64,000 nucleotides of DNA from Clostridia bacterium (GCA_017505525.1 JAFVPB010000039.1:62001-126000); one strand, 5' to 3'. Shown: positions 7,650 to 16,913, numbered from the stretch's first letter. Notes: generated from the letters alone by a model not told the origin. Translations and numbers: made by a program.

Positions 7650-8813
7650 ATGATGAAAAGATTTATAACGGCTGCCGTATCAGCATGTATGCTTCTTGCA
7701 AGTACAACCGCATTTGCAAACGGTATAACATTAAGTCTTGGTGCAGACACATCACAGGTGATTGCACAGACAAATTCACAGTCTGCAATATTTTCTGATA
7801 CGAATATAAACGATTGGTATTATCCGCACATGGAAATGCTTGTTGAAAAAGGCGGCATCAACGGATATACGGACGGAACTTTCAAACCCAATAATACAAT
7901 TACAAATGCAGAGTTTGTAAAAATAATTGTAGGGCTTGTAAGTGAAGCTGATACAAACACATCCGACCATTGGGCAGAAGGATATATCCAAAAGGCAAAA
8001 ACACTTGGTATCGTGGATGCAGACGAGCTTGTAAGGTCAGATTATGACGAACCGATAAGAAGGCAGTCGATGGCAAAATACGCAGCCCGAACAATGAATA
8101 AAGTGTTAGGAGAAACACCTACCGCAGATACAAGCACATACATATCCGAAATAAAGGATTGGTCTGATGTGTGCGAGAACTGCAAAGAATATGTTGCAGA
8201 GGTTTATTCAAAGGGCGTTATATGCGGTATGCCTGACGGAACTTTCTCCGGCGGTAGTTATACCACAAGAGCAGAAGCAACTACAATGCTTGTAAGAATG
8301 ATTGATGCAAACTACCGTGTAAAAATGTATAGCGGTGTTGCCTTTAATCAGACTACAGATGTTATGACGGACGGAAAAATGACCGTTGAGAAATCAAAGA
8401 ACTTTATGGATATAACTCTTGAAAACCTGAAATTCTATGAAGAAAACGGCAAATATTATGTAAGCGGTACATTTCCCGAACTTCCGCAGGGCTATGAGAA
8501 TTGGCTGACAATAGATATTGAACGCAACGATGGCGGTGCAGTTGTTTCATACACAAGCGGATTTACAATGATTGAGGAACAGAAGATACCGACTACGGGC
8601 AGCTTTGTAAAAGAAATCAGCATACCTTCACCTAATAAAATAAATTATATCCATATCAAGATAGGTGTTGAAGCAACGGAAAATCAAAAGACAAATTCCA
8701 AATCGGCTTACTACAATATCCTTTCAACCAAAGAAAATATTGTATCGTGCGTAGGTTCGGAAAGCGGTTCAACGCAGTTTGAGTATGATTTTTCTAAACT
8801 GTTTCAATGGTAA
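7650..8813 (+). CDS. Exported SLH-domain surface protein
   Basis: 387 aa. The signal peptide is residues 1-23 (cleavage near AFA-NG). Three S-layer-homology repeats follow at about residues 48-210: one has GYTDGTFKPNNTITNAEFVKI, another GMPDGTFSGGSYTTRAEAT. SLH domains bind pyruvylated cell-wall polymers, so the protein is held on the cell surface. The C-terminal ~170 residues are a beta-rich domain of unknown role. It starts two bases after the RHH-type gene with AAGGAGG upstream. Placed beside Tad-like genes, it could help anchor a filament or adhesin; that is inference. Confidence 0.85.
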   Translation: MMKRFITAAVSACMLLASTTAFANGITLSLGADTSQVIAQTNSQSAIFSDTNINDWYYPHMEMLVEKGGINGYTDGTFKPNNTITNAEFVKIIVGLVSEADTNTSDHWAEGYIQKAKTLGIVDADELVRSDYDEPIRRQSMAKYAARTMNKVLGETPTADTSTYISEIKDWSDVCENCKEYVAEVYSKGVICGMPDGTFSGGSYTTRAEATTMLVRMIDANYRVKMYSGVAFNQTTDVMTDGKMTVEKSKNFMDITLENLKFYEENGKYYVSGTFPELPQGYENWLTIDIERNDGGAVVSYTSGFTMIEEQKIPTTGSFVKEISIPSPNKINYIHIKIGVEATENQKTNSKSAYYNILSTKENIVSCVGSESGSTQFEYDFSKLFQW

Positions 8814-8828
8814 GGAGGAAAACTGAAT

Positions 8829-10361
8829 ATGAGAAAATTTAAAACCTATGGAGGGCGATTATTCGCTCTCCTTTTTGTTTTATATACTGTTTTCAGCAGT
8901 ATAACAGTTAGTGCAAAGAGTAATGCTTGGGAACAATGGCAGTCTGTTATTACAGAGGAAAATGCAAGTGATGAAAATTTGCTTATGTCGGTAAGAAATA
9001 CATTTGCTATTGAGCTATGGCACTATTCCGGCGGTTATTGGGGCAACAACTTTGTTAAAATCTATGACAGTCAGGTTTTTGATGATCCTGACGAGCTTGC
9101 AGATGCAGTTAATGCAGTTATGGATTTTGAAATGCCGTTACCCCAAGAGATTGTTAATGTATTAAATGACGGATATAATGTTGATGTTGTTTTGAGTGCT
9201 AATGGCATACCGTTATATCAAATATTTAATATCAATAAGGGCTTCACCTTTAAATATGAAAATGGAAATCTTGTATTTAAGGCATATCCGAAGTTTAATT
9301 TTTCAACAGATTATAAGTATAATAACTTCGTAAGCGGTTTGTCAAAGCAGATTCCTTTTGTTGTTGCACCATACGGATATAACCGTTATGCAATGTGGAC
9401 GAGAAACGGAAGCTCTGTAGGAGCAGCTAATGGATATTTTAACCCGGACAATCCTTATGACATAGGTTCAGAGGGGATCATCCATCCGTCACAGATTATA
9501 AACAATATTGGGCATTTGCAAAATGGTCTAAATATCTATGTTGACCGTGAAAATGGCACTCACGAATGGAAAAGCAGTAATAATATCGCAGTTGGTTATA
9601 AGACCTTTGCAAACGCCGGAGCAGTTGCGGTACATTTTGATTACCCTGTAACTCTTTCTTTCTACAAAGGCGGTAAAATGCCTGATGAACAGGAAGATGA
9701 ACCTGACGAACCTGAATGTAATCACGAAGAACCAAATCAGCCCAAATTACCCGAAGAAAACACGGAGAATTGTGGCGAAGTTATCCGTTGGACTGAAAAG
9801 GATTCGCACACAATCACAAAGCCGTGTGCAAGACATGGCTCACATAGCTATACTTGTAACCATAGCTTTGTTTATGAAACAAGTCTGACAACAAATCATC
9901 TGGTATCACCGAGGACACTAAAAAGCGGATATGGATTTGAAGTTGAGGCTTCATCTATGATTACAACAAGACTTGTATCACATACGGGCGGTTGCAGTAG
10001 TTGGGGTTCAGATAGAAGTGCTGAAAAGACACCGCAGGCCCCGACAAAAGCAGAGGTGAGGCTTGGATATACCGTAACAAATATTATCGGGACTCAAGGT
10101 AGTACGGTAGCATTGGAAAGGAGCAGTAACAATACTACAAGCACAACATTTATTACTGCACAAAATCCTATATCTGTCTTGGGTGCAAGAACAATATTTA
10201 CAGATGTAGCACTTCCCGGAACGGCTGAAGCTCCTGCCGTAAACAATTTTGAAATTTATATATACGGTGGTGGCGTAAACGGTGTTGAGTTCTGCAAAAC
10301 CATACACGAAAGCATTACAATCAATGGCTCAATGTATGATGATGACGGAACAACATCCTGA
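8829..10361 (+). CDS. Large exported protein of unknown function
   Basis: 510 aa with a signal peptide (about residues 1-30, cleavage near VSA-KS). A globular N-terminal half precedes a short acidic Pro/Glu linker (about residues 282-310). The C-terminal part contains several Cys and His residues (CARHGSHSYTCNH), perhaps for metal binding or disulfides, and a Thr/Ser/Asn-rich beta region. No family recognised. It lies 15 bases after the SLH gene with AAGGAGG before the ATG, so the two probably act together on the surface, for example as an adhesin or filament tip. Confidence 0.75.
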   Translation: MRKFKTYGGRLFALLFVLYTVFSSITVSAKSNAWEQWQSVITEENASDENLLMSVRNTFAIELWHYSGGYWGNNFVKIYDSQVFDDPDELADAVNAVMDFEMPLPQEIVNVLNDGYNVDVVLSANGIPLYQIFNINKGFTFKYENGNLVFKAYPKFNFSTDYKYNNFVSGLSKQIPFVVAPYGYNRYAMWTRNGSSVGAANGYFNPDNPYDIGSEGIIHPSQIINNIGHLQNGLNIYVDRENGTHEWKSSNNIAVGYKTFANAGAVAVHFDYPVTLSFYKGGKMPDEQEDEPDEPECNHEEPNQPKLPEENTENCGEVIRWTEKDSHTITKPCARHGSHSYTCNHSFVYETSLTTNHLVSPRTLKSGYGFEVEASSMITTRLVSHTGGCSSWGSDRSAEKTPQAPTKAEVRLGYTVTNIIGTQGSTVALERSSNNTTSTTFITAQNPISVLGARTIFTDVALPGTAEAPAVNNFEIYIYGGGVNGVEFCKTIHESITINGSMYDDDGTTS

Positions 10362-10375
10362 TAGGCGGTGAGAGT

Positions 10376-10981
10376 ATGGATTACAGAAAGACTATTGATT
10401 GCGGTATATGGACTGAACCTGATGAACAAAACAGGATAAGAAAGATTGATATGCGTACCTTTCAGGAAGTATTTGATGAACTTAAATCAAGGCTGGAAGA
10501 TGCAGGGCTTATACCTGATGAATATTTTAATATGAGTTCAAGTATAAGGGATAATGAAAAAATGCCTGATTTTAACGAGGCTATTTGTCATGTAAATTAC
10601 GGTGGAAGTGAAGGCATTTATCTTAATATTATCCTTGCATACACAGACAAAAACGAGAAAAGAACACATTTCAAAGATTTTGCAACAGGCAAAACTCTTG
10701 GGGAAACTACGGCAGATTATTACAGAATGTCATTGATTGCCGGAGAGTGTTCAATGCTTCTGAATGGTAACGGATGCAAGATTCAGGATAATACCAAATC
10801 ACTTCTTATTTTGGACGAAACAGAAACAGATATTGTTACAAGGTCGCTTGAACTTCAGGTGGCCTTTAATAATGATGTGAACAGAAGCAATACGGAGATA
10901 TATAACCTTTTGCAAGCTGTAAACCCAAACGCATTAAATAAATTCCTCGAAAATGAGGATAACGAAGAATTGGAGGTTTAA
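10376..10981 (+). CDS. Unknown protein with acidic C-terminus
   Basis: 201 aa cytoplasmic-looking protein without a recognised domain. It ends FLENEDNEELEV, one of the recurring acidic tails of this element. It begins 14 bases after the exported protein and ends four bases before ssb; the ssb ribosome binding site lies inside its last codons. Position next to ssb hints at a DNA-processing or replication role, but no motif supports this directly. Confidence 0.7.
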   Translation: MDYRKTIDCGIWTEPDEQNRIRKIDMRTFQEVFDELKSRLEDAGLIPDEYFNMSSSIRDNEKMPDFNEAICHVNYGGSEGIYLNIILAYTDKNEKRTHFKDFATGKTLGETTADYYRMSLIAGECSMLLNGNGCKIQDNTKSLLILDETETDIVTRSLELQVAFNNDVNRSNTEIYNLLQAVNPNALNKFLENEDNEELEV

Positions 10982-10985
10982 TTTT

Positions 10986-11312
10986 ATGGTAATCGAATTA
11001 TGCAAACTTTTAAATGAGGTAACTACCAAAACAGTCCCAACAGAAAACGGAGAAAAGATTGTACTGAATAATCGTGTAATGATTTATCAGGGCAAGAACA
11101 AAAGCACTTTTGTTGATATAACGGCTTGGAACGGTATGGCAGAATTTATCGAAAGAAACTTTAAAAAAGACGATCAAATCTATATTGAGGGAGAGCTTAA
11201 AAATAAGCCGATAACAGTCGGGGAAAAGACATTTCAAACTTGCTATATTCTTGTTAATAATGCAAAGTTGGTGTTTGGAAAAAACGAACAGAAGCCGGAA
11301 CAGGAGGGATGA
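10986..11312 (+). CDS. ssb: Single-stranded DNA-binding protein (SSB/PriB-like OB fold)
   Basis: 108 aa. VDITAWNGMAEFIERNF and DQIYIEGELKNKP are the core strands of SSB OB folds, followed by a last strand ending NAKLVFGKNE. It would bind single-stranded DNA during transfer or replication of the element. It is shorter than housekeeping SSB and lacks the DDDIPF-type acidic tip, ending KPEQEG instead. ATG 10986 is nine bases after GGAGG; the frame is open further upstream but without a proper start. Such SSBs are typical of integrative conjugative elements. Confidence 0.85.
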   Translation: MVIELCKLLNEVTTKTVPTENGEKIVLNNRVMIYQGKNKSTFVDITAWNGMAEFIERNFKKDDQIYIEGELKNKPITVGEKTFQTCYILVNNAKLVFGKNEQKPEQEG

Positions 11313-11314
11313 TA

Positions 11315-12244
11315 TTGAAACCTATTGTTAATATTGATGCTTTCAGACAGTATTATCAGGAAGCCATCGACTGCAAGACGGTTTTAAATGCTAACGCTGA
11401 CACATTGGCGCTTGAAGATGAACGCAGGCTTGAAGCACTTTTGCCGATATATGATGTTCACGGTATGGAAATGGTAAAAAGGCTTATAATTGAGGCTGTA
11501 AAACAGGATTCGCAAAACCATAGCGAACAAGTCCGTAAATGGGCTGATAATGCCATTGTATCTATGTTTATTTATGAAACCGATAATGTTCTTTCTGATT
11601 ACATTCCTGACCATTTATCCGAGGCAGCAATAGAAGCCATTGCAAAGGATTTAATAGAAAAGGAAAAGCAGAGGACTATTCTGAAATCGCAAGAAGGTAC
11701 AGAGTATGAGGTTATATGCCACGATAAGTATTATAGCCTGTTGAAATTCCAAAATGAGGGAATAACAATGTATGCTCATCACGGAATAGTGCCTACCAAC
11801 GCTGCGAATATAACTTTTTCTGATAGCAATATACAAGATGTATTTTTGAGTTATCCAGAAGCAATGTCTGGTTATCTTAAAGCAGTTATTGACGGTGAAC
11901 GCTTGCAGAAAGCACATGATAAAATTCTGGAACAGTATAATGAATTTAAGGACAGTATGCTTGAAATGAGCAGAGAGGATATTTTTGATAATTGCTACAA
12001 AATAGCTGCTGTTGAGGATTCGTATAATTACTTGATTGAAGGAATTACTTTAACAGAAGAACAGCAGAATTATATCATACATTCCGGCGATAATGTGCTT
12101 ATGAATCTTGCAAATGATTGGTATGAATACGGGAATTATAACCAAAGTCTAAAAGACCATTTAGGAGAGGCATTTGATGAACAGATGAAGGGTTTTGAGC
12201 TTACGCAAGGCTCTGATGATTCAGAGGAAGAAGAATTGGAGTGA
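11315..12244 (+). CDS. Unknown element-encoded protein, possibly DUF3848/3849-like
   Basis: About 309 aa. The start is probably TTG 11315, seven bases after AGGAGG; an in-frame ATG at 11309 is too close. No catalytic motif is seen. A region near residues 215-260 (SYNYLIEGITLTEEQQNYII) resembles helical domains of DUF3848/3849 proteins common in Clostridia conjugative elements, but this is from memory. It ends SDDSEEEELE, another acidic tail. It is packed against ssb upstream and the AAA gene downstream. Confidence 0.6.
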   Translation: MKPIVNIDAFRQYYQEAIDCKTVLNANADTLALEDERRLEALLPIYDVHGMEMVKRLIIEAVKQDSQNHSEQVRKWADNAIVSMFIYETDNVLSDYIPDHLSEAAIEAIAKDLIEKEKQRTILKSQEGTEYEVICHDKYYSLLKFQNEGITMYAHHGIVPTNAANITFSDSNIQDVFLSYPEAMSGYLKAVIDGERLQKAHDKILEQYNEFKDSMLEMSREDIFDNCYKIAAVEDSYNYLIEGITLTEEQQNYIIHSGDNVLMNLANDWYEYGNYNQSLKDHLGEAFDEQMKGFELTQGSDDSEEEELE

Positions 12245-12248
12245 GGCT

Positions 12249-12815
12249 ATGAAAACTCTTGTTGTTAATCTCTTTGCAGGCCCCGGTGCAGGGAAAACCA
12301 CTTGTGCGTGGGAAATTGCCTCTGAATTAAAGAAAAGAGGTATAGTGACGGAGTATGTACCTGAATATGCAAAGGAGCTTGTATGGGACGAAAATCACGA
12401 AGCTCTGGCAGACCAAGAGGGCATATTTGCAGAGCAAGCGCACAGAGTAAACAGACTTATCGGAAAGGTTGATGTAGTTGTGACAGATTCGCCCATACTG
12501 TTCAGCCATATTTACGGTGAAAACAATTCCGAGGAATTTAGTAAACAGATATGGGATGAGCATTATTCTCACCATAACTTTAATCTGTTTATAAATCGTG
12601 GGAGTAAATTTGAGCAGCAAGGGCGAATACATAATCTTGCAGAGAGTAAAGAGAAAGATGCAGAAATCAAACAAATGCTTGATGAAAATATGGTGTATTA
12701 CGGCAATTATTATCACAAGACAGTACCCGTCATTATAGATAATATTGTCAAGACATTAAACCGTATTCAGGCGTATGAAGAACAAGACGAAGATGATGAA
12801 GAAATGGAATTTTGA
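12249..12815 (+). CDS. NadR-like AAA ATPase/kinase
   Basis: 188 aa. The N-terminus reads NLFAGPGAGKTTCAWEIA, a perfect P-loop near residues 7-17, followed by EYAKELVW and VVTDSPILFSH, as in AAA_28/NadR-type nucleotide-binding proteins. These bind ATP and often phosphorylate small molecules. Copies on phages and conjugative elements are common, and their substrate is not known. The C-terminus is acidic, EDDEEMEF, almost the same as the tail of the 274-aa protein at 5695. It follows the previous gene by four bases. Confidence 0.75.
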   Translation: MKTLVVNLFAGPGAGKTTCAWEIASELKKRGIVTEYVPEYAKELVWDENHEALADQEGIFAEQAHRVNRLIGKVDVVVTDSPILFSHIYGENNSEEFSKQIWDEHYSHHNFNLFINRGSKFEQQGRIHNLAESKEKDAEIKQMLDENMVYYGNYYHKTVPVIIDNIVKTLNRIQAYEEQDEDDEEMEF

Positions 12816-12863
12816 CAAGGGGCGGCTACGGCTGCCCCTTTTTCAAGTTAAGGAGGAAAAGTC

Positions 12864-13490
12864 GTGAATAATAATTTATATAAAATCAATGAAGTAACAC
12901 AGCACAAATATTATCAAGTGCCGAAAGAACTATACATAAATCCGAGATATAAAACCGTTATCAATAACGATGCAAAAATGCTTTATGCCTTGCTTCTTGA
13001 CAGAATGGAACTGTCAAGAACAAATGGCTGGGTTGAAGATGACGGAACTATATTTTTGATTTTTAAGCGTGAAGATCTGGCTGATATGCTCGGTATATGC
13101 GTTACAACCGTGTGGAGAGCTATTAAGCAGCTTAAAGAGGTTGGGTTAATAGAAGAAAAAAGACAGGGTTTAAATAGACCAAATCTCATTTACATTGGCA
13201 AAATTGATTATAGTGTGCCGAATGAAGAAGTTACTGAAACTGATAAAATTGTTGTTGACGATAATACCTCTGAATCTTTTATATCTTCGGACATTGAAAA
13301 TTTAAAGGTCAGGACATTTACGGCTGAAAAGTCGGGAGTTTTAAATAATAAAAGTCAGGACATTTCAAATTTAAAACCAAATGATACTGATAATATAAAT
13401 AACCCTGATTTTATAGATACTGATGATATTGAAACTGAGAGTATTTATAAAGCTAAAGAAAAAAATATTATAGCTAACAATAGTAGTTAA
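12864..13490 (+). CDS. RepA_N-family replication initiator, apparently shortened
   Basis: 208 aa. YYQVPKELYINPRYKTVIN and LYALLLDRMELSRTNGW match the winged-helix N-terminal domain of RepA_N initiators of Firmicutes plasmids and elements, and REDLADMLGICVTTVWRAIKQL is the helix-turn-helix. Full-length relatives usually carry a further C-terminal domain. Here the coding stops in the polar Asn/Ser/Asp linker, so the protein looks truncated. A palindrome copy and a terminator follow at once. It may still bind an origin or act as a regulator. Confidence 0.75.
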   Translation: MNNNLYKINEVTQHKYYQVPKELYINPRYKTVINNDAKMLYALLLDRMELSRTNGWVEDDGTIFLIFKREDLADMLGICVTTVWRAIKQLKEVGLIEEKRQGLNRPNLIYIGKIDYSVPNEEVTETDKIVVDDNTSESFISSDIENLKVRTFTAEKSGVLNNKSQDISNLKPNDTDNINNPDFIDTDDIETESIYKAKEKNIIANNSS

Positions 13491-13497
13491 TAAAAAG

Positions 13498-13522
13498 ACC
13501 TTATTCCAATTCGGAACAAGGT
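13498..13522. repeat. 25-bp intergenic palindrome, copy 4
   Basis: Arms ACCTTATTCC and GGAACAAGGT, same orientation as copy 1. It lies seven bases after the stop of the RepA_N gene. Confidence 0.9.
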
Positions 13523-13546
13523 TAAATCATAGTCAAAATACAAATT

Positions 13547-13586
13547 GGGAGAGGCTTTTTCTTTGATTGAGCTTCTCCCTTTTTTT
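13547..13586 (+). terminator. Intrinsic terminator after the RepA_N gene
   Basis: GGGAGAGGCT pairs with AGCTTCTCCC (one G-U) around a 13-base loop, followed by seven T. It closes the 7.4-13.5 kb transcription unit. The ~210 bases between it and the integrase gene hold no gene I can support. Confidence 0.8.
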
Positions 13587-13797
13587 CGGATAGTATTTGA
13601 TTATATGACAAAGACGGTAAATAGTCTTAAACCTTGGTATTACAGGCAATTACAGCACTTTGCCAATATAAAAATTTGCTTAATTATTATATCATATAGT
13701 TACGGATTTTACAAGACTTTAAGACATAAAAGGTAGTTTTACACAAATAATATTCCGTCAAAAATATCGTCAAAAAAATAAAGGAGGTTATAGATCT

Positions 13798-14907
13798 ATG
13801 GCAAGAAAAGGTGAAAATATTTATAAACGAAAAGATGGTCGATATGAAGGTAGATATAAAAAGGGGTATGATACAGAAGGAAAGCCTATGTGGGGTTCTG
13901 TTTACGGCAAAACATACACAGAAGTTAAAGAAAAACTGACACTTAAAAAGGTTGAGTCAAAAGTCCAAAATAATATTATTTCTTCTTCAGCTTTACTTCA
14001 AAATTGGATTGAAAAATGGATAGTTACTCAAAAGCACATCAAGCCTACAACGAAAATGATGTATTACTCTCATTTGAAAAACCATATCAAACCATTTATG
14101 GGCAATATAATGCTGAAAAGGCTTACGGCTGATGTTATACAGAAGTTTGTTGATAGTGAAACAGAAAAATATGAGCCTAAAACTGTTCATGCTGTTTTTT
14201 CAATGCTTAAACTATCACTAAAGGCTGCAAAAAGTAAAGGATATATTGCAAATATTTATTCCGACATCAGACTTCCAAAAGTCAGGCGTAAAGTGCTTCG
14301 TGTTTTTACTCCACAAGAGCAGAAACGATTTGAGAAAGCTATACAAGGCAGCAACAATCGTTATGACATCGGCATACTTCTATGTTTATACACAGGAATG
14401 AGAATTGGTGAACTTTGTGCTTTGCGTTGGGAAAACATAGACTTGGAAAACGGCACTCTTTATGTATTGCATACTGCTGAAAGAGTTTTGAATGACGATA
14501 AAAAAAGCAAAAAGAAAACTAAAATAAGCATAGAAGAACCTAAAAGCGATACCTCAACAAGACCGATACCTATTCCGGCATTTCTTGTAAAAATGCTTGC
14601 AGATTATGAACGAACAGAAGGCTATATATTGCGTGACAATGGCAGCTATACAGACAGTAGAAATATATCACGCCGATTTAAAAAGCTACTTGAAATTGCA
14701 GGGTTGCCGGATTCGTTCAAATTCCATATTCTTCGTCATTCGTTTGCTACCCGTGCTTTGGAACTCGGTATGGATATAAAAACTTTGTCTGAAATTCTCG
14801 GTCACGCAAGTATAACAATTACTCTGAATTTGTATGCTCATTCGCTTCCTGAATACAAGAAAAAACAGATGGATAAATTTAACGATCTGTATAATTCTCC
14901 GTCATAA
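13798..14907 (+). CDS. int: Tyrosine integrase, Tn916/phage type
   Basis: 369 aa. An N-terminal arm-binding domain (KRKDGRYEGRYKKGYDTEG) is followed by a SAM-like core-binding domain and a catalytic domain. The catalytic residues are visible: Arg in YTGMRIGELCAL, HxLRH in FHILRHSFATRAL, and Tyr in SITITLNLYAH. It would catalyse integration and excision between att sites. The ATG follows AAAGGAGG. CCGTCA repeats flank the gene on both sides and may be arm sites. Since the big element also has serine recombinases, this could belong to a nested or older element. Confidence 0.9.
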   Translation: MARKGENIYKRKDGRYEGRYKKGYDTEGKPMWGSVYGKTYTEVKEKLTLKKVESKVQNNIISSSALLQNWIEKWIVTQKHIKPTTKMMYYSHLKNHIKPFMGNIMLKRLTADVIQKFVDSETEKYEPKTVHAVFSMLKLSLKAAKSKGYIANIYSDIRLPKVRRKVLRVFTPQEQKRFEKAIQGSNNRYDIGILLCLYTGMRIGELCALRWENIDLENGTLYVLHTAERVLNDDKKSKKKTKISIEEPKSDTSTRPIPIPAFLVKMLADYERTEGYILRDNGSYTDSRNISRRFKKLLEIAGLPDSFKFHILRHSFATRALELGMDIKTLSEILGHASITITLNLYAHSLPEYKKKQMDKFNDLYNSPS

Positions 14908-14952
14908 TAATCCGTCAGACTATTGTATTAGCTGAATAAATCTGTATAATTT

Positions 14953-14998
14953 TATACTGTGTCTTATAGTCAAATATTATAAGACACAGTATATTTTT
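14953..14998. terminator. Bidirectional terminator after the integrase gene
   Basis: A perfect 16-base inverted repeat (TATACTGTGTCTTATA and its complement) around a 9-base loop, followed by a T run. It separates the integrase from the next operon. Confidence 0.8.
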
Positions 14999-15077
14999 GC
15001 TTCAAATAAACCGTCATATACATATTTCAACATATTATGGCGATATACTTATGTCTTGAAATAAAGGGGGATAAAGT

Positions 15078-16262
15078 TTGTTTAAATGGACTAAAAAAAG
15101 GAATATAGCATTGTTGCTTATTATGGTTTTTATGATGCTGTTTGTTACAGGATGCGATAATGTAGATGTATCAGAAAACCAAAACGGAGTTGAAGCACAG
15201 GCAGTAGAGGAAACGAAAAAGCCCGGCAGACCGAGAGAAGATTTAGATGTTGAAATTGCAGAAGGAATATATGCAATACAAGGACTTATGCGTGTTCACT
15301 TTATTGATGTAGGACAGGCAGATAGTACATTTATAGAACTTGGCAACGGACAGACAATGCTGATTGATGCCGGATTAGGCGGAGATGATGTAGTAAAATA
15401 CATAAGGGAGTTGCAGTACAGCGACATAGATTTTGTTGTTGCAACACATCCGCACGATGACCATATCGGCGGTATGGCAACCGTGCTTGACAGTTTTGAC
15501 ATTGGTAAAATGTATATGCCGAGGCAAGAGCATACAATAAGTGCATTTACCAATATGCTTGATGTTATCGAAAATAAAAACATTGAGCTTCATGAAGCAA
15601 AAGCTGGAGTTAATATAACAACAAGTGGAATTATTAAAATTGATATTCTTGCACCCTTTGCGGAAAGTTATTCAAACTTAAATAATTGCTCGGCGGTTGT
15701 AAAACTTACATACGGCGAAACTGTAATGCTATTTACGGGTGATGCGGAACAAGTAATAGAAACGCAGTTGCTTAATTCAGATATTGATGCCGATGTTTTG
15801 AAAGTCGGTCATCACGGGGCTGGTTCGTCATCTGCACCGAGTTTTATTAAGGCGGTATCGCCGGAAATTGCAGTAATTTCTTGTGGTAGAGATAATTCAT
15901 ACGGACACCCTGATTATGAAACACTTGCTATTTTGAATGAAGTCGGAGCAGATATTTATAGAACTGATGAACAAGGAACTATTCAGGTAACGGCAGATCA
16001 GCACAAAAAAATAACGGTTGATAAAAAAGCATCAACCGTTAAAGAAAATGCACCACCGACTGAAAACAACGGTGAACAGGAAGAAAACAATGATAATTCA
16101 GTTATAAATGATAATCAAAGTGAGGTTGTTTACCGAACAAATACTGGAAAGAAATATCATAGGTCTGGATGTTCCTATCTAAAGAGTAAGATAGAAACAA
16201 CGGTAAGTGAAGCACAGGCAATGGGGCTTGGCCCCTGCTCAGGGTGTAATCCACCGAGGTAG
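15078..16262 (+). CDS. Exported metallo-beta-lactamase-fold lipoprotein, ComEC C-domain-like
   Basis: 394 aa. A lipoprotein signal ends in a lipobox (LFVTGC, Cys26). The MBL domain has VHFIDVGQADSTFI and the metal motif THPHDDHIGG (His124, His126, Asp128, His129), then LKVGHHGAGSSS, as in the nuclease-like domain of ComEC. The C-terminal ~40 residues carry KKYHRSGCSYLK and CSGC, a small zinc-binding module seen on many such proteins. It may be an extracellular nuclease or phosphodiesterase. The start is TTG 15078, seven bases after AAAGGGGG. It sits with a DUF3006 gene, the usual partner. Confidence 0.85.
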   Translation: MFKWTKKRNIALLLIMVFMMLFVTGCDNVDVSENQNGVEAQAVEETKKPGRPREDLDVEIAEGIYAIQGLMRVHFIDVGQADSTFIELGNGQTMLIDAGLGGDDVVKYIRELQYSDIDFVVATHPHDDHIGGMATVLDSFDIGKMYMPRQEHTISAFTNMLDVIENKNIELHEAKAGVNITTSGIIKIDILAPFAESYSNLNNCSAVVKLTYGETVMLFTGDAEQVIETQLLNSDIDADVLKVGHHGAGSSSAPSFIKAVSPEIAVISCGRDNSYGHPDYETLAILNEVGADIYRTDEQGTIQVTADQHKKITVDKKASTVKENAPPTENNGEQEENNDNSVINDNQSEVVYRTNTGKKYHRSGCSYLKSKIETTVSEAQAMGLGPCSGCNPPR

Positions 16263-16271
16263 GAGGTATAT

Positions 16272-16487
16272 ATGAAAATCACAATAGACAGATTTGAAGG
16301 CGAATATGCCGTATGCGAAGTTGAAGCCGGAAAATTTATAGATATTCCGAAAGCAGATATACCCAAAGGAGCAAAAGAGGGAGATATTCTGTCAAAAGCG
16401 GATAACGGCTATCGTATAGAAAAAGCAGGAACAGAAGCAAAAAAAGATGAAATCAAAAAACGAATGAATAGGCTATTTGTGGATTGA
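16272..16487 (+). CDS. DUF3006 family protein
   Basis: 71 aa. MKITIDRFEGEYAVCEVE followed by IPKADIPKGAKEGDIL is the DUF3006 pattern. Members are small beta-barrel-like proteins regularly encoded just after ComEC-like MBL proteins, as here (ten bases after). The biochemical role is unknown; it may modulate the hydrolase. AGGAGG precedes the ATG. Confidence 0.85.
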   Translation: MKITIDRFEGEYAVCEVEAGKFIDIPKADIPKGAKEGDILSKADNGYRIEKAGTEAKKDEIKKRMNRLFVD

Positions 16488-16490
16488 GGT

Positions 16491-16898
16491 ATGGATATGG
16501 GAAAAGAGATAAACTACAATGACTATAATTTTTTGACGGATGTGCAAAAGGAAATTTATCTGAAAGTCAAAGACGGAGCAAAGTTTGCACACATCGCAAG
16601 AGAAAAAGGTGTGAATCCCGAAGCTGTACGGACTGCTTTTAGGAGAGCAGAGCGCAGAGTTAAAGAATACGAAAGATTCCACGCTATAAAAGAACGCAAT
16701 CTTGAAGTGATAGATATGCAAATAACTCGTGGCGAATTAAAGGCAATGAAAGAAGCAGTTTATTCTTTGAGGCTCAACTATCAGAACAAAGTCGGCAGAC
16801 CGCTTGTATCTGATTGGGCAGAAACATATCCGTATATGTATGATGTTGTTTGTGGTTTGTATGATAAAATCGAACAAACTTTAGAAGAAAATAAATGA
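16491..16898 (+). CDS. Small helix-turn-helix (sigma-70 region 4-like) protein
   Basis: About 135 aa (133 if the ATG at 16497 is used). YLKVKDGAKFAHIAREKGVNPEAVRTAFRRAERRVKEY matches the layout of a sigma-70 region 4 or phage-type HTH: helix, turn, recognition helix, then a basic tail. The remaining residues are mostly helical. It starts four bases after the DUF3006 gene and probably regulates transcription in this unit. Confidence 0.6.
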   Translation: MDMGKEINYNDYNFLTDVQKEIYLKVKDGAKFAHIAREKGVNPEAVRTAFRRAERRVKEYERFHAIKERNLEVIDMQITRGELKAMKEAVYSLRLNYQNKVGRPLVSDWAETYPYMYDVVCGLYDKIEQTLEENK

Positions 16899-16913
16899 TT
16901 TGGAGTAAGTAAT

